Source: Xanthomonas citri pv. mangiferaeindicae
Lineage (GTDB): Bacteria; Pseudomonadota; Gammaproteobacteria; Xanthomonadales; Xanthomonadaceae
Direction: 5' to 3'
Length of the DNA stretch: 64,000 nucleotides
Assembly (NCBI GenBank): GCA_002240395.1
Contig: CP016836.1
Coordinates: 1,984,001-2,048,000, forward strand
Position numbers and translations under genes: made by a program. Below are positions 52,745 through 62,398 of this stretch, piece by piece. Numbering within the stretch: the first letter of the stretch is position 1; the number at the start of each line of letters is the position of its first letter. The notes below the pieces were generated by a model. The model did no database searches and had not been told where the DNA came from. It worked only from the letters and a program-made list of their open reading frames with translations.

Positions 52745-54498
52745 ATGAGCGACAAACCCCTGACCGACCTCACCTTCGCCTCCTTCGAGCTGCATCCGGC
52801 CCTGCAGGCCGGCCTGGAAGGCGCGGGCTTCACCCGCTGCACCCCGATTCAGGCGCTGACGCTGCCGCTGGCGCTCAATGGCCGTGACGTCGCCGGCCAG
52901 GCCCAGACCGGCACCGGCAAGACGCTGGCGTTCCTGGTCGCGGTGATCAATCGCCTGTTGACCCGCCCGGCCCTGGCCGACCGCAAGCCCGAGGACCCGC
53001 GCGCGCTGATCCTGGCGCCGACCCGCGAACTGGCGATCCAGATCCATAAGGACGCGGTCAAGTTCGGCAGCGAGCTGGGCCTGAAGTTCGCGCTGGTCTA
53101 CGGCGGCGTCGACTACGACAAGCAGCGCCAGATCCTGCAGGAGGGCGCCGACGTCATCATCGCGACCCCCGGCCGGCTGATCGACTACGTCAAGCAGCAC
53201 AAGGTCGTCAGCCTGCACGCCTGCGAGATGTGCGTGCTCGACGAGGCCGACCGGATGTTCGACCTGGGCTTCATCAAGGACATCCGTTTCCTGTTGCGTC
53301 GCATGCCGGTGCGCACCGAGCGCCAGACGCTGCTGTTCTCCGCCACTCTCAGCCACCGCGTGCTCGAACTCGCCTACGAGCACATGAACGAGCCCGAGAA
53401 GCTCGTCGTGGAAACCGAGTCGATCACCGCCGCGCGCGTGCGCCAGCGCATGTATTACCCGGCCGACGACGAGAAGCTGCCGCTGCTGATCGGCCTGCTG
53501 TCGCGCAGCGAAGGCGCGCGCACGATGGTGTTCGTCAACACCAAGGCGTTCGTCGAGCGGGTCGCGCGCGCGCTGGAGAAAGCCGGCTACCGCGTCGGCG
53601 TGCTCTCGGGCGATGTGCCGCAGAAGAAGCGCGAGTCGCTGCTCAAGAAGTTCCAGGCCGGCCAGCTGGAGTTGCTGGTGGCGACCGACGTTGCCGCCCG
53701 CGGCCTGCATATCGATGGCGTGAGCCACGTCTTCAACTACGACCTGCCGTTCGACGCCGAGGACTACGTGCACCGCATCGGGCGCACCGCGCGTCTGGGC
53801 GCCGAGGGCGATGCGATCAGCTTCGCCTGCGAGCGCTACGCGACCTCGCTGCCGGATATCGAGGCCTATATCGAGCAGAAGATCCCGTCCGAGCCGGTCA
53901 CCCAGGAGTTGCTGACGCCGCTGCCGCGCAAGCCGCGCGAAGGCGTCGAGGTCGATGCCGCCGAGGGCGAGAGCGTCGGTGAGATCTTCCGCGAGGTCCG
54001 CGAGGCGCGTGCTGCCGAGGACGCCAAGCGTGGTGGCGGTCGTGGTGGTCCGGGGGGGCGCGCGGCGCGCCGGGTTCGCGGGGTCCGCGTGCGGGCGGTG
54101 GCGAAGGTCGTGGCGAGCGCGGTCCGCGCAAGCCCCGCGCCCCGCGGCCGGACGCGACGACGGTCGATGCATCCGCCGCGCCGGCCAAGCCGGTCATTGA
54201 CGCCGCCGGCGCCGTCGCCCAGGCGATGCCGGACGAGTCGCGTCCGCCGCGCAAGCGTCGCCGCCGTCGTGGCGGCAAGAAGGTCGAGGGTGCGGACGCC
54301 ACGGCGCTGCAGACCGGCGAGACGAAGTCGACCGAGTCCAAGCCGCGCGGCAATGGCGGCAACGACGGCAAGGGTCCGCGCGAAGTGCGTCCGACCCAGC
54401 GCCTGGCGCCGACCGCGGCGGCCGAGAAGGCGCCGTCGCTGCTCAGCCGCATCGGCCGTGGGCTGCGTCGTCTGGTGTCGGGTGGCGATTCGCGCTGA
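52745..54498 (+). CDS. rhlB: DEAD-box RNA helicase RhlB, frame break in a G7 tract near the C-terminus
   Basis: ATP-dependent RNA helicase, a degradosome partner. The core is complete and in one frame: F motif and Q motif (FTRCTPIQALTLPLAL), Walker A AQTGTGKT, PTRELAIQ, DEAD box VLDEADRMFD, SAT, and motif VI HRIGRTARLG. After about residue 435 the frame runs into a long arginine-rich tail to 54742. Adding one G in the GGGGGGG at 54052-54058 instead gives GGARGAPGSRGPRAGGGEGR and a basic C-terminus with PPRKRRRRRGGKK and LLSRIGRGLRRLVSGG, ending at 54498, as in xanthomonad RhlB. The corrected protein has about 584 residues. A frame break in this core gene points to a sequencing error. Confidence 0.92.
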
Positions 54499-54520
54499 TC
54501 CGGCGCGAGGTCGTAGGTCC

Positions 54521-54555
54521 AAGAAGCCCCGCTCAAGCGGGGCTTCTTCATTCCG
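54521..54555 (+). terminator. Rho-independent terminator after rhlB
   Basis: AAGAAGCCCCGC / GCGGGGCTTCTT around TCAA, followed by CATTCC, 22 bases after the corrected rhlB stop. Its position supports the stop at 54498 rather than the out-of-frame end at 54742. Confidence 0.8.
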
Positions 54556-54639
54556 TGGATTCCGGACCAGACGCAGAATCTTTGGCTTGCGTCCCCGCGT
54601 GAGGGAGGCTTGTGCGCCGGTGTCGGTCAGCGTTGCGAG

Positions 54640-54814
54640 CCCTCCCCCGCGCGCGGGGGGTGGCCCAGGTGCGCGGACCGCTGTATGCGCAAGCCCTCCC
54701 CGCGCGCGGGGGAGGGTTGGGTGGGGGAGATGGTTCCGATGACGACAACGCGGTCCGAGCGACTCGACGGTGGAATCGCCGCCATCCCAACCTTCCCCCG
54801 TCAACGGGGGAAGG
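54640..54814. repeat. Three palindromic GC-rich elements upstream of ftsE
   Basis: Hairpins with CCTCCCCCGC..GCGGGGGG (54641-54662), CCCTCCCCGC..GCGGGGGAGGG (54694-54718) and CCTTCCCCCGT..ACGGGGGAAGG (54791-54814) lie in the 379-bp gap between rhlB and ftsE. They are the same type as at 9048, 20211-20430 and 49000. No gene is seen in the gap. Confidence 0.75.
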
Positions 54815-54877
54815 GGCCTTGCGTCGCGCCGATCCGGTGACAGCGCCCTGCACGCGTTCCCTGCAATAATCCTGCGC

Positions 54878-55559
<682 letters not shown>

Positions 55560-55567
<8 letters not shown>

Positions 55568-56510
55568 GGCGCCTCGCAACCAGCCGGCCCGCACCGGCGC
55601 GTCCCCGGTCGGCACCTGGGTCGACCACCATGTCTACAGCTTCGTCGCCAGCCTGGGGCGCGTGTTCCGCAGGCCCTGGTCGACCGCGCTGACTATCGGC
55701 GTGATGGCCGTCGCGCTGGCCCTGCCGCTCGGCCTGTGGCTGGTGCTCGACAACGTCGGCCGGCTCGGCGGCAGCATCGACGCCTCGCGCGAGATCAGCG
55801 TGTTCCTGCAGCGCGATGTCGATGCCGAGCGCGCTGCCGCGCTGGCCGGCGAGTTGCGCGCGCGTGGTGATGTCGGCAGCGTGGTCCACCGCACGCCCGA
55901 CGAGGGCCTGGCGGAACTGCGAGAGCGCGGCGAGTTCGGTCCGGCGATCGACGTCCTCGATGAGAACCCCTTGCCGCACGTGCTGATCCTGACCCCGTCG
56001 GGCGACGAGATGCTGCTGGCCGATGCGCTGCGCCAACTGCCCGAGGCCGAACTGGTGCAGCACGACGCGCAGTGGCGGCAGCGGCTCGACGGCTGGCTGC
56101 GCCTGGGCGGGCGCGTGGTCTGGGTCCTGGCCGCGCTGCTGGGGCTGGGCGCGTTGCTGGTCGTGGGCAACACCGTGCGGTTGGACATCCAGTCGCGGCG
56201 CGAAGAACTGGGCGTGCTGCAGCTGCTGGGCGCGACCGACGGCTTCATCCGGCGGCCGTTCCTCTATCTTGGCGCCTGGTACGGGCTGGCCTCGGGCGCG
56301 GTCGCGCTGGTGCTGCTGGGCGCGGCGGCGGCCGCGTTGCGCGCGCCGCTGGCCGAAGTCGCGGCCAGCTACGGCGCCACGTTCGCGCTGCGTGGCTTCG
56401 GGCCGCTCGGCGTGTTGGCGGTGCTGGGCGGCTCGACCGCACTCGGCTGGCTGGGTGGGGGGATCGTCACCGGCCACTTCCTGCGCCAGACGCGTCCCGA
56501 CCATGCCTGA
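55560..56510 (+). CDS. ftsX: Cell division membrane protein FtsX
   Basis: Inner-membrane partner of FtsE. 316 residues with an N-terminal cytoplasmic tail, one membrane segment near 45-65 (ALTIGVMAVALALPLGLWLV), a periplasmic domain of about 110 residues (EISVFLQRDVDAERAAALAG), and three more membrane segments in the C-terminal half, including the cytoplasmic RREELGVLQLLGATDGFIRR loop. It overlaps ftsE upstream and ung downstream by 8 bases each. Confidence 0.95.
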
Positions 56511-57237
56511 TTCGCACACGACGACGCCCGCGGCCGAGACCGCCTCCCGGATCAAACTCGAGCCCTCGTGGAAGGCGCGCGTGGGCGACTGGCTGCTCCG
56601 CGACGACATGCAGGCGCTGTCGGCGTTCCTGCGCACACGCCGCGCCGAGGGCGCGCGGATCCACCCGCCGGGTCCGGACATCTTCGCCGCGTTCGACGCG
56701 ACTCCGTTCGACGCGGTCAAAGTCGTCATCCTCGGGCAGGACCCCTATCACGGGCCCGGCCAGGCGCATGGTCTGTCGTTTTCGGTACGGCCCGACGTGC
56801 GCATCCCGCCGTCGCTGGACAACATGTTCAAGGAGATCACCCGCGACCTCGGCCTGCCGAGACCCGATCACGGCTGGTTGGTGCCTTGGGCGCGCCAGGG
56901 TGTGCTGCTGCTCAATGCGGTGTTGACGGTCGAGGAAGGCCGGGCCGGCTCGCACCAGGGCAAGGGCTGGGAGGGGTTCACCGACCACGTCGTCGACACC
57001 CTCAACCGCGAGCGCGAAGGCTTGGTGTTCCTGCTATGGGGCAGCTATGCGCAGGCCAAGGGCAAGCTGGTCGACACGCGTCGCCACCGGGTACTGCGCA
57101 GCACCCATCCCTCACCACTGTCGGCGCATCGCGGGTTCCTGGGCTGCGGCCATTTCTCCGCCACCAACGACTATCTGCAGCGCCGAGGCGAGCGGCCGAT
57201 CGACTGGTCGCTGCCACCGCGCGCTTCGCTCGCATAA
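56503..57237 (+). CDS. ung: Uracil-DNA glycosylase (family 1)
   Basis: Removes uracil from DNA in base excision repair. 244 residues with the water-activating motif GQDPYHG (catalytic aspartate at 80), LLLNAVLTVEEG, VFLLWGSYAQ and the DNA-minor-groove loop HPSPLSAHRG. ATG 56503 overlaps the end of ftsX by 8 bases, so it is part of the ftsEX transcript. Confidence 0.96.
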   Translation: MPDSHTTTPAAETASRIKLEPSWKARVGDWLLRDDMQALSAFLRTRRAEGARIHPPGPDIFAAFDATPFDAVKVVILGQDPYHGPGQAHGLSFSVRPDVRIPPSLDNMFKEITRDLGLPRPDHGWLVPWARQGVLLLNAVLTVEEGRAGSHQGKGWEGFTDHVVDTLNREREGLVFLLWGSYAQAKGKLVDTRRHRVLRSTHPSPLSAHRGFLGCGHFSATNDYLQRRGERPIDWSLPPRASLA

Positions 57238-57266
57238 AAAAAACCCGGCAGCGCGAGCTGCCGGGT
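57236..57266 (-). terminator. Terminator of the phasin gene
   Basis: Stem ACCCGGCAGC / GCTGCCGGGT with a GCGA loop next to eight A on the + strand, which read as eight U in the minus-strand transcript. It also lies right at the ung stop codon. Confidence 0.85.
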
Positions 57267-57330
57267 CGGCCCGGGCGAGGGAGGGAGCGCCCGGGTGTTC
57301 GATGGCATGCGGGCCGTGGCCCGCATGCGG

Positions 57331-57738
57331 TCAACGCTTGGCGGTAGGCTTGCCCGCGGCCGCCTTGGCGACGGTCTCGGCCTGCGCACGGACGTCGGCG
57401 GTGGCCGATTCGAGCTGCGACTTGGCGAGTTCGGCGATCGCCTCGTTGGTCTTCACGGTGCGGCCGATGACTTCCTGGCCCGCGCTGACCAGACGCTCGA
57501 CGTTCTCACGGGCAATCTGCGCGCCCTTGGGCCACAGCGCCTTGATACCGTCGAGGTCGCGGACCTCGATCGCTTCGTTGACGAATGCGAACGTGGCGTT
57601 GGCGTTCTCGCCGAGCGTGGTGAAGTGGACGCCAAAGACCTTCTCGACATTCTCGAGGGTCAGGCGGTTGATCTGGGCTGCGGCATCGGCGAACTGGCGC
57701 GACGCGGCGGTGAACTGCTCGTTGAACTGGTAGGACAT
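57331..57738 (-). CDS. Phasin family protein
   Basis: 135 residues, almost entirely amphipathic helix (YQFNEQFTAASRQFADAAAQ, INRLTLENVEKVFGVHF) with the TLGENANATFAF segment of the phasin_2 family and an alanine/lysine-rich end (KAAAGKPTAKR). Phasins coat polyhydroxyalkanoate granules; in organisms without that polymer the family has other, poorly known roles. No phaC or phaZ is in the window. ATG 57738 gives the normal MSYQFNE start. Confidence 0.85.
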   Translation of the reverse strand: MSYQFNEQFTAASRQFADAAAQINRLTLENVEKVFGVHFTTLGENANATFAFVNEAIEVRDLDGIKALWPKGAQIARENVERLVSAGQEVIGRTVKTNEAIAELAKSQLESATADVRAQAETVAKAAAGKPTAKR

Positions 57739-57954
57739 GGCGGTTACCTGCGTGGGCCGGCGGCTGCCGGGTTTGTGCAATGCAGCATAGCGCGTCTATG
57801 TTGCATTGCAACATCGAGCCGACGAACGGTCGCTGTGTATTCAGTTTCGTAGGCGGATCAACGGCTTGGGCGCGCTGCCAAGGCGGGTCGCGGGTCTACG
57901 GGGCTTGGCTCGGGCGGGTCCGCCGTGATCGGCTGGCGACCAAGCGGATGCCGC

Positions 57955-58311
57955 TCAGGGACCGGTGTAGCGACAGCCCGAGGTGCAGGTCTCGCGGATC
58001 ACGATCGCGCTCAACGCCGGCAGGGTCGGCTTGAGCCGTTCCCAGATCCAGATCGCCAGGCGCTCGCTGGTTGGGTTCTCGAGCCCGGGGATGTCGTTGA
58101 GGTAGTGATGGTCGAGCTGGGCGTAGAGCGGCGCGAACGCGGCCTTGAGATCGCCGAAGTCCATGATCCACCCCGAGTGCTCGCCCGGCTCGCCCGAGAC
58201 GTGGATCTCGATCTGGAACGAGTGGCCGTGCAGCCGCGCGCATTTGTGCCCGGGTGGCACGTTGGGCAGGCGATGCGCCGCCTCGACGGAGAAGACCTTG
58301 AAGATATCCAT
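57955..58311 (-). CDS. queD: 6-carboxytetrahydropterin synthase QueD
   Basis: Second step of queuosine precursor synthesis. 118 residues, the length of E. coli QueD. Catalytic cysteine 24 and the zinc histidines lie in GHKCARLHGHSF (with H13 from EAAHRLP), the second triad in LDHHYLND, and the pterin anchor glutamate in VIRETCTSGC. I used ATG 58311 because it yields MDIFKVFSVEAAHRL; longer in-frame forms add an arginine/alanine-rich stretch. Confidence 0.94.
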   Translation of the reverse strand: MDIFKVFSVEAAHRLPNVPPGHKCARLHGHSFQIEIHVSGEPGEHSGWIMDFGDLKAAFAPLYAQLDHHYLNDIPGLENPTSERLAIWIWERLKPTLPALSAIVIRETCTSGCRYTGP

Positions 58312-58420
58312 GACGGCATTGTCGAGGGTGGCTGGCGGCGCGGCAATCGCGGCGTGGCGGGCAGGTCGCATAGCGTCCGTGGACACGCGACGCAGCGTTG
58401 GCCGCGCATAGAATGCGGGC

Positions 58421-58816
58421 ATGCATCGTCGCGCGCGCTTCCGCTGGGCCTGGTGGCTGCTGGCCTATGCCAGCCTGGGCCTCGGCATCCTGGGCATCTT
58501 CGTGCCGGGCCTGCCGACCACGGTGTTCATCCTGATCGCGGCCTGGGCCGCTTCGCGCGGGTCCGAGCGCCTGCATCGCTGGCTGCTTGCGCACCCGCGT
58601 TTTGGGCCATCGATCCGCGACTGGCAGGCCCATCGCGCCGTCAGCCGCCGCGCGAAGTGGCTGGCGACGGTGACGATGCTGGCCTCGTCGGTGATCCTGG
58701 TCGCGCTCGTGTGGTGGATCCCGGCCCATCGCTGGTGGATGACCGCGCTGCCGATCGGCTGTATGGCGGTCGTCGGCACCTGGCTGTGGCTGCGCCCCGA
58801 ACCTCCGGCGGCATGA
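58421..58816 (+). CDS. YbaN family (DUF454) inner-membrane protein
   Basis: 131 residues with three to four hydrophobic segments. The family signature near the start is LLAYASLGLGILGIFVPGLP followed by TTVFILIAAWAASRGSERLH, and LLAHPRFGPSIRDWQAHRAV comes next. Function is unknown across the family. Divergent from queD with 109 bp between them. Confidence 0.88.
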   Translation: MHRRARFRWAWWLLAYASLGLGILGIFVPGLPTTVFILIAAWAASRGSERLHRWLLAHPRFGPSIRDWQAHRAVSRRAKWLATVTMLASSVILVALVWWIPAHRWWMTALPIGCMAVVGTWLWLRPEPPAA

Positions 58817-58844
58817 CGCGCAGGCGTGCGCTGCGGCAGTGCGC

Positions 58845-59279
58845 TTAGGGCGCGCCGGTCTCGGCCTTGTAGCGGTCCAGGAACCCGTCGAGAGGCGAGT
58901 AGAGCAGGTCGCCGGCCAGCCGCCGCGGTGGCTCGTAGGAGAAATCGAACGAGAACCGGCCGCTCGGCTCGATCGTCAACAGCACGCTCGACCACGCGCC
59001 GCGCTCCTCGCGCATGGTCTCGCGCAGCGCCACCAGCGCGTCCTTGGCGGCGCGCGAGAGGCGGAAGTCCACGTCTTCGAGTGGCTGCGCAGGGGCGGCC
59101 GCGATCGCGGAGGTCTGCGAGCTGATCCTGCGGCCGCCTTCGGTGTCGATCTCCGCATGCAGGCCGATGCGCTTCCACTCGCGCGCGCCCCATTCGCCTT
59201 CCATCACATCGGTGACGCAGGCGGCGACTTCGCGCACGACCCGTTCCTGGGCTTGCTGGATGGCGATGGCGTCGAGCAT
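58845..59279 (-). CDS. YezG/DUF600-like immunity protein
   Basis: 144 residues, acidic, cytoplasmic. The C-terminal half (FSFDFSYEPPRRL then YSPLDGFLDRYKAE) resembles the YezG family, whose Bacillus member neutralises the nuclease toxin YeeF. It starts 24 bp after the stop of a gene whose product ends in a YeeF-like nuclease domain, on the same strand, which is the classic toxin-then-immunity order. Family call is moderate; the pairing is strongly suggested by position. Confidence 0.72.
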   Translation of the reverse strand: MLDAIAIQQAQERVVREVAACVTDVMEGEWGAREWKRIGLHAEIDTEGGRRISSQTSAIAAAPAQPLEDVDFRLSRAAKDALVALRETMREERGAWSSVLLTIEPSGRFSFDFSYEPPRRLAGDLLYSPLDGFLDRYKAETGAP

Positions 59280-59303
59280 GGGATTCCGGGCGAGACTCAG
59301 GGA

Positions 59304-60413
59304 TCAGTGGATGTTATCGAAATCGAACTCCACCCACTTCCCGCCTTCCTGTCGATAAGCAGCGACGAAGCCGTCAGGCCGCGATGTCGTGTTGCCGGCG
59401 TCGTAGTAGGGCTCGACCCGGATCTGCACATCCAGCTCCGGATTCTCCTGCTTGAGTGCGCGGATCTGGCCCTCGAACTGGTGGCCGTAGGCCCCGGTGT
59501 TGAGGTTCTTGGTGCCGTCGGGCAACGGTTTGCCGTTGCCGGGCACGACGTTGAGGCGATTGGTCGGGCCGGCGAACGAATCGGCGATCAGGTGGAAGCC
59601 CACGTCGGTGGGATAGCCCTCGTGTCCGATCTGCCGCTGCAGGCCGGGATCGTTGCGGCCGGCGGGCTCGAGCGACACGCTGCCTTCGGCCTTGACCACG
59701 CGGCCGGCCTCGTCGGTGCTCCAGCGGTAGTCGCCGAACTCATACACCGTGTCGGGGCGCGCGGCATTCGCGGCGACATTGAAGTCGTCCATCGTGTCGA
59801 ACCGCAGCAGGGGCCGCCCGCCGACGGTGCGGCCGGTGTCGGCGCGGGCAAGCACATCGGCGAGGTCCGCCGTCTCGCTGCCGCGCGCAGCAGCGCGTCC
59901 GCCTTCCCCCAGGCCCTGTGCGTGCTCGGCCACGCGCGCGGCATCGGCGACGTCGCCGGCCGCGTCGGCCGCCCAGGCGCCCTTGGCCGCCTTGTCGACG
60001 CCCTTGGTGCCGGCGACGGTGAGTACCAGTTCGGCGGCGCCGCGGCCGATCGCCTCGCCGTAGCGTCCGGCCTGCCAGTCGTCGACGATCGGGTCGACGA
60101 CCGCATCGACCAACAGGCCCGGATTGCGCGCGATCGTGGAGACCAGGTCGGCCGCAGCTTCCATGCGCTCGCCGCCGCGTTCGGCCGAGGGCAGCCAGTC
60201 GGGAACATCGAGCGTGTCGCCGGTCGCCTGCGTGTAGAGCGCCGACGCGCCGTCGGCCAACCAGCCTGCCGGGCCGAGGTCATAGCCGGTCTTCAAGGCG
60301 TTCGCGCCCAGTGTGGCGACGCCCTCGCCGGTTTCCCAGAGCACCTCGCCGGCGCCCTTGAACACGCCGCCCACCTGCGAGGCGGCGTTGCCCAGCCCTT
60401 CGAGAATGCCCAT
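59304..60413 (-). CDS. Polymorphic toxin with C-terminal DNA/RNA non-specific endonuclease domain
   Basis: 369 residues. The N-terminal 60 (MGILEGLGNAASQVGGVFKG) are glycine/alanine-rich and mildly amphipathic; about 60-190 is a helical region with ADAAGDVADAARVAEHAQGL, typical of polymorphic-toxin linkers. The C-terminal 130 residues match the Endonuclea_NS_2 pattern: VGFHLIADSFAGPTNRLNVV, then LNTGAYGHQFE and a closing strand GKWVEFDFD, with the histidine of GFHLIA and the LN..Y..E residues as probable active site. No signal peptide, LXG domain or VgrG/PAAR module is visible, so the export route (type VI, type IV or other) is unknown. The YezG-like gene downstream is the likely immunity partner. 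Confidence 0.75.
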   Translation of the reverse strand: MGILEGLGNAASQVGGVFKGAGEVLWETGEGVATLGANALKTGYDLGPAGWLADGASALYTQATGDTLDVPDWLPSAERGGERMEAAADLVSTIARNPGLLVDAVVDPIVDDWQAGRYGEAIGRGAAELVLTVAGTKGVDKAAKGAWAADAAGDVADAARVAEHAQGLGEGGRAAARGSETADLADVLARADTGRTVGGRPLLRFDTMDDFNVAANAARPDTVYEFGDYRWSTDEAGRVVKAEGSVSLEPAGRNDPGLQRQIGHEGYPTDVGFHLIADSFAGPTNRLNVVPGNGKPLPDGTKNLNTGAYGHQFEGQIRALKQENPELDVQIRVEPYYDAGNTTSRPDGFVAAYRQEGGKWVEFDFDNIH

Positions 60414-60572
60414 CGTGCGGTCCTGTGGCGCGTGACTCCCGCAGTCTGGGCGGCGGCGCTGGGGCGGACAATCTGGGGCCGACCCTAATGCGTCCATGAA
60501 CGTGCGCATCCTGGGGGCCGGCGGCCGCGCGTTCGGGCGGACCGCCGGGCGTGGCGCCTGTACACTTCGCCG

Positions 60573-60836
60573 ATGAGCAACCGTCTTCCGATCGTGCTGA
60601 CCGCCCTGCTGCTGGCCGCTTGCGGCAACAAGGCCGACCTGCTGATGCCCTCCCAGGTGCCGCCGGAAGATGCCGGCCGCTTCCTGATCAAGTCCTCGGT
60701 GCCGACGCGCGCGCAGCGCGACGCCGACACCGACGCGGTACAGGATGACGCGGGCGACGCCGATCCGGCGCAGGACCGCCCCGCGCCCGCGGTGCCGGTG
60801 ATCCTCGACGTGCCGCCCGCGACCGGGACGCCGTGA
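60573..60836 (+). CDS. lptM: Small lipoprotein (LptM/YifL-like)
   Basis: 87 residues. Lipoprotein signal MSNRLPIVLTALLLAACGNK with the lipidated cysteine at 17 and the following GNKADLLMP, which corresponds to the conserved CGxKGPLxxP of LptM/YifL. LptM assists maturation of the LptD/E lipopolysaccharide translocon in E. coli, where its gene also sits just before dapF. The remaining 60 residues are disordered, rich in aspartate, alanine and proline. Confidence 0.75.
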   Translation: MSNRLPIVLTALLLAACGNKADLLMPSQVPPEDAGRFLIKSSVPTRAQRDADTDAVQDDAGDADPAQDRPAPAVPVILDVPPATGTP

Positions 60837-60873
60837 CCGGGCGCGGCCCCGTCGAGTCGAGGGACCGGTGCCG

Positions 60874-61722
60874 ATGATGTCTGCGTCTTCCCTGCCGCTG
60901 CGCTTTTCGAAGATGCATGGCGCCGGCAACGATTTCGTCGTGCTCGACCTGCGCGACGGCACGCCGCCGCCGGATGCCGAACAATGCCGTGCGCTTGCCG
61001 ATCGGCACGTCGGCGTCGGCTGCGACCAGATCCTGACCATCGAGGCGCCGCAGGCGGCCGAGGCTGTGGCCCGCTATCGCATCTGGAATGCCGATGGCTC
61101 GTCGTCGCAGCAGTGCGGCAACGGCGCGCGCTGCGTGGCCGCCTGGCTGGTGCGCGACGGTGCGGCAGGGGCCAGCGGCTTCGTGCTTGAAAGTCCCGCG
61201 GGCCTGCATGCAGTCGATCGCGATGGCGCGCACTTCCGGATCGCGATGGGCGTGCCGGCGTTTGCGCCGGCCGACGTACCGCTGGCCGGCTTTGATGCCG
61301 TGCCGTTGTACACGGGTGTGCTCGACGACGGTACGTCGGTCGCCTTCGGGGCGGTATCGATGGGCAATCCGCATGCGGTGATCGAGGTCGACGACCTGCA
61401 GGCTGCACCCGTGGCGCGCATCGGTGCGGCCCTGCAAGCCTCGCGCTGGTTTCCCGAGTCGGTCAACGTCGGTTTTGCGCAGGTGTTGGCCTCGGACCGG
61501 ATCGCGCTGCGCGTGTTCGAACGTGGGGTCGGCGAAACCCTTGCCTGCGGCAGTGGCGCCTGCGCGGCGGTCGCGGTCCTGGCTCGTCGCGGTCGCATTG
61601 CGCGCTGCGCCGACGTATCGTTGCCCGGCGGCACGCTGCGCATCGCATGGCCCGAGGATGCGGCCACGCTGACGATGGCCGGCCCGGCCGCATTCGTTTT
61701 TGAAGGGGAGTGGAGCGCATGA
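60874..61722 (+). CDS. dapF: Diaminopimelate epimerase
   Basis: Interconverts LL- and meso-diaminopimelate for lysine and peptidoglycan synthesis. 282 residues. The two catalytic cysteines lie in SQQCGNGARC and ETLACGSGAC; the N-terminal FSKMHGAGNDFVVLD is standard. ATG 60874 follows GAGGG at a suitable distance; GTG 60868 is an alternative adding two residues. It overlaps the next gene by ATGA. Confidence 0.96.
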   Translation: MMSASSLPLRFSKMHGAGNDFVVLDLRDGTPPPDAEQCRALADRHVGVGCDQILTIEAPQAAEAVARYRIWNADGSSSQQCGNGARCVAAWLVRDGAAGASGFVLESPAGLHAVDRDGAHFRIAMGVPAFAPADVPLAGFDAVPLYTGVLDDGTSVAFGAVSMGNPHAVIEVDDLQAAPVARIGAALQASRWFPESVNVGFAQVLASDRIALRVFERGVGETLACGSGACAAVAVLARRGRIARCADVSLPGGTLRIAWPEDAATLTMAGPAAFVFEGEWSA

Positions 61723-62390
61723 GCGAGACCACCGAGACACTCGGCGCGCACGAAGTGGCCGCCTGGCTGCGTCGGCAGCCCAAGTTCCTGCAGCAGTTTC
61801 CGGACCTGGCACTGACGCTGGTCGTCCCGCGCGACGACGGCCCGGCTGCGTCGTTGGCCAGCTACCAACTGGAAGTGTTACGCGACAAGAATCGCGAACT
61901 GTCCAAGCGCCTGCGCGAGCTGTATGCGATCTCGCAGGAGAACGAACGCCTGGCGGTGCGCACCCACCAGCTGACCCTGGCGCTGATGCGTCAGCCCGAC
62001 GCCGCCTCGACGGTGCGCGCGCTGGCGGCGACGCTGGCCGAGGATTTCAACGGCGATCTGGTCCGCCTTGTGCTGTTCGCGCCGGTCGCCGGGCTCGACG
62101 AGGACTGGCTGCAGATCGTCGCGCGCGACGACCGCCGCCTGCAGCCTTTCGTCGACTGCCTCAAGGACGAGACGCCGCTGTGCGGCCGTCTGCACCCCGA
62201 CAAGCAGTCGCTGCTGTACGGCCCGCGCGTGGACGAGGTGCATTCGAGCGCGCTGCTGCCGATCGAAGGCGTCGGCCTGATTGCCGTGGGCAGCCGCGAC
62301 CCCAATCGCTTCTATCCGGGCATGGGCACGTTGTTCCTGCACATGATGGGCGAGGCGTTCGCGGCGGCGATGAAGCGCTACGCCGCCTGA
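61719..62390 (+). CDS. DUF484 family protein (GAF-like)
   Basis: 223 residues. N-terminal EVAAWLRRQPKFLQQFPDLA is the DUF484 signature, followed by a coiled coil (LRDKNRELSKRLRELYAISQ, ENERL) and a GAF-like C-terminal domain (SALLPIEGVGLIAVGSRDPN, RFYPGMGTLFL). This family (YigA in E. coli) sits between dapF and xerC in many gammaproteobacteria; function unknown. ATG 61719 overlaps the dapF stop and has AAGGGGAG upstream. Confidence 0.9.
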   Translation: MSETTETLGAHEVAAWLRRQPKFLQQFPDLALTLVVPRDDGPAASLASYQLEVLRDKNRELSKRLRELYAISQENERLAVRTHQLTLALMRQPDAASTVRALAATLAEDFNGDLVRLVLFAPVAGLDEDWLQIVARDDRRLQPFVDCLKDETPLCGRLHPDKQSLLYGPRVDEVHSSALLPIEGVGLIAVGSRDPNRFYPGMGTLFLHMMGEAFAAAMKRYAA

Positions 62391-62398
62391 GCGTGGCG

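Noticed and set aside
54052..54742. Arginine-rich C-terminal extension of RhlB read in the uncorrected frame
   Set aside because: The alternative frame has normal codon bias and the expected RhlB C-terminus, and the terminator at 54521 would lie inside the gene if the longer frame were real.
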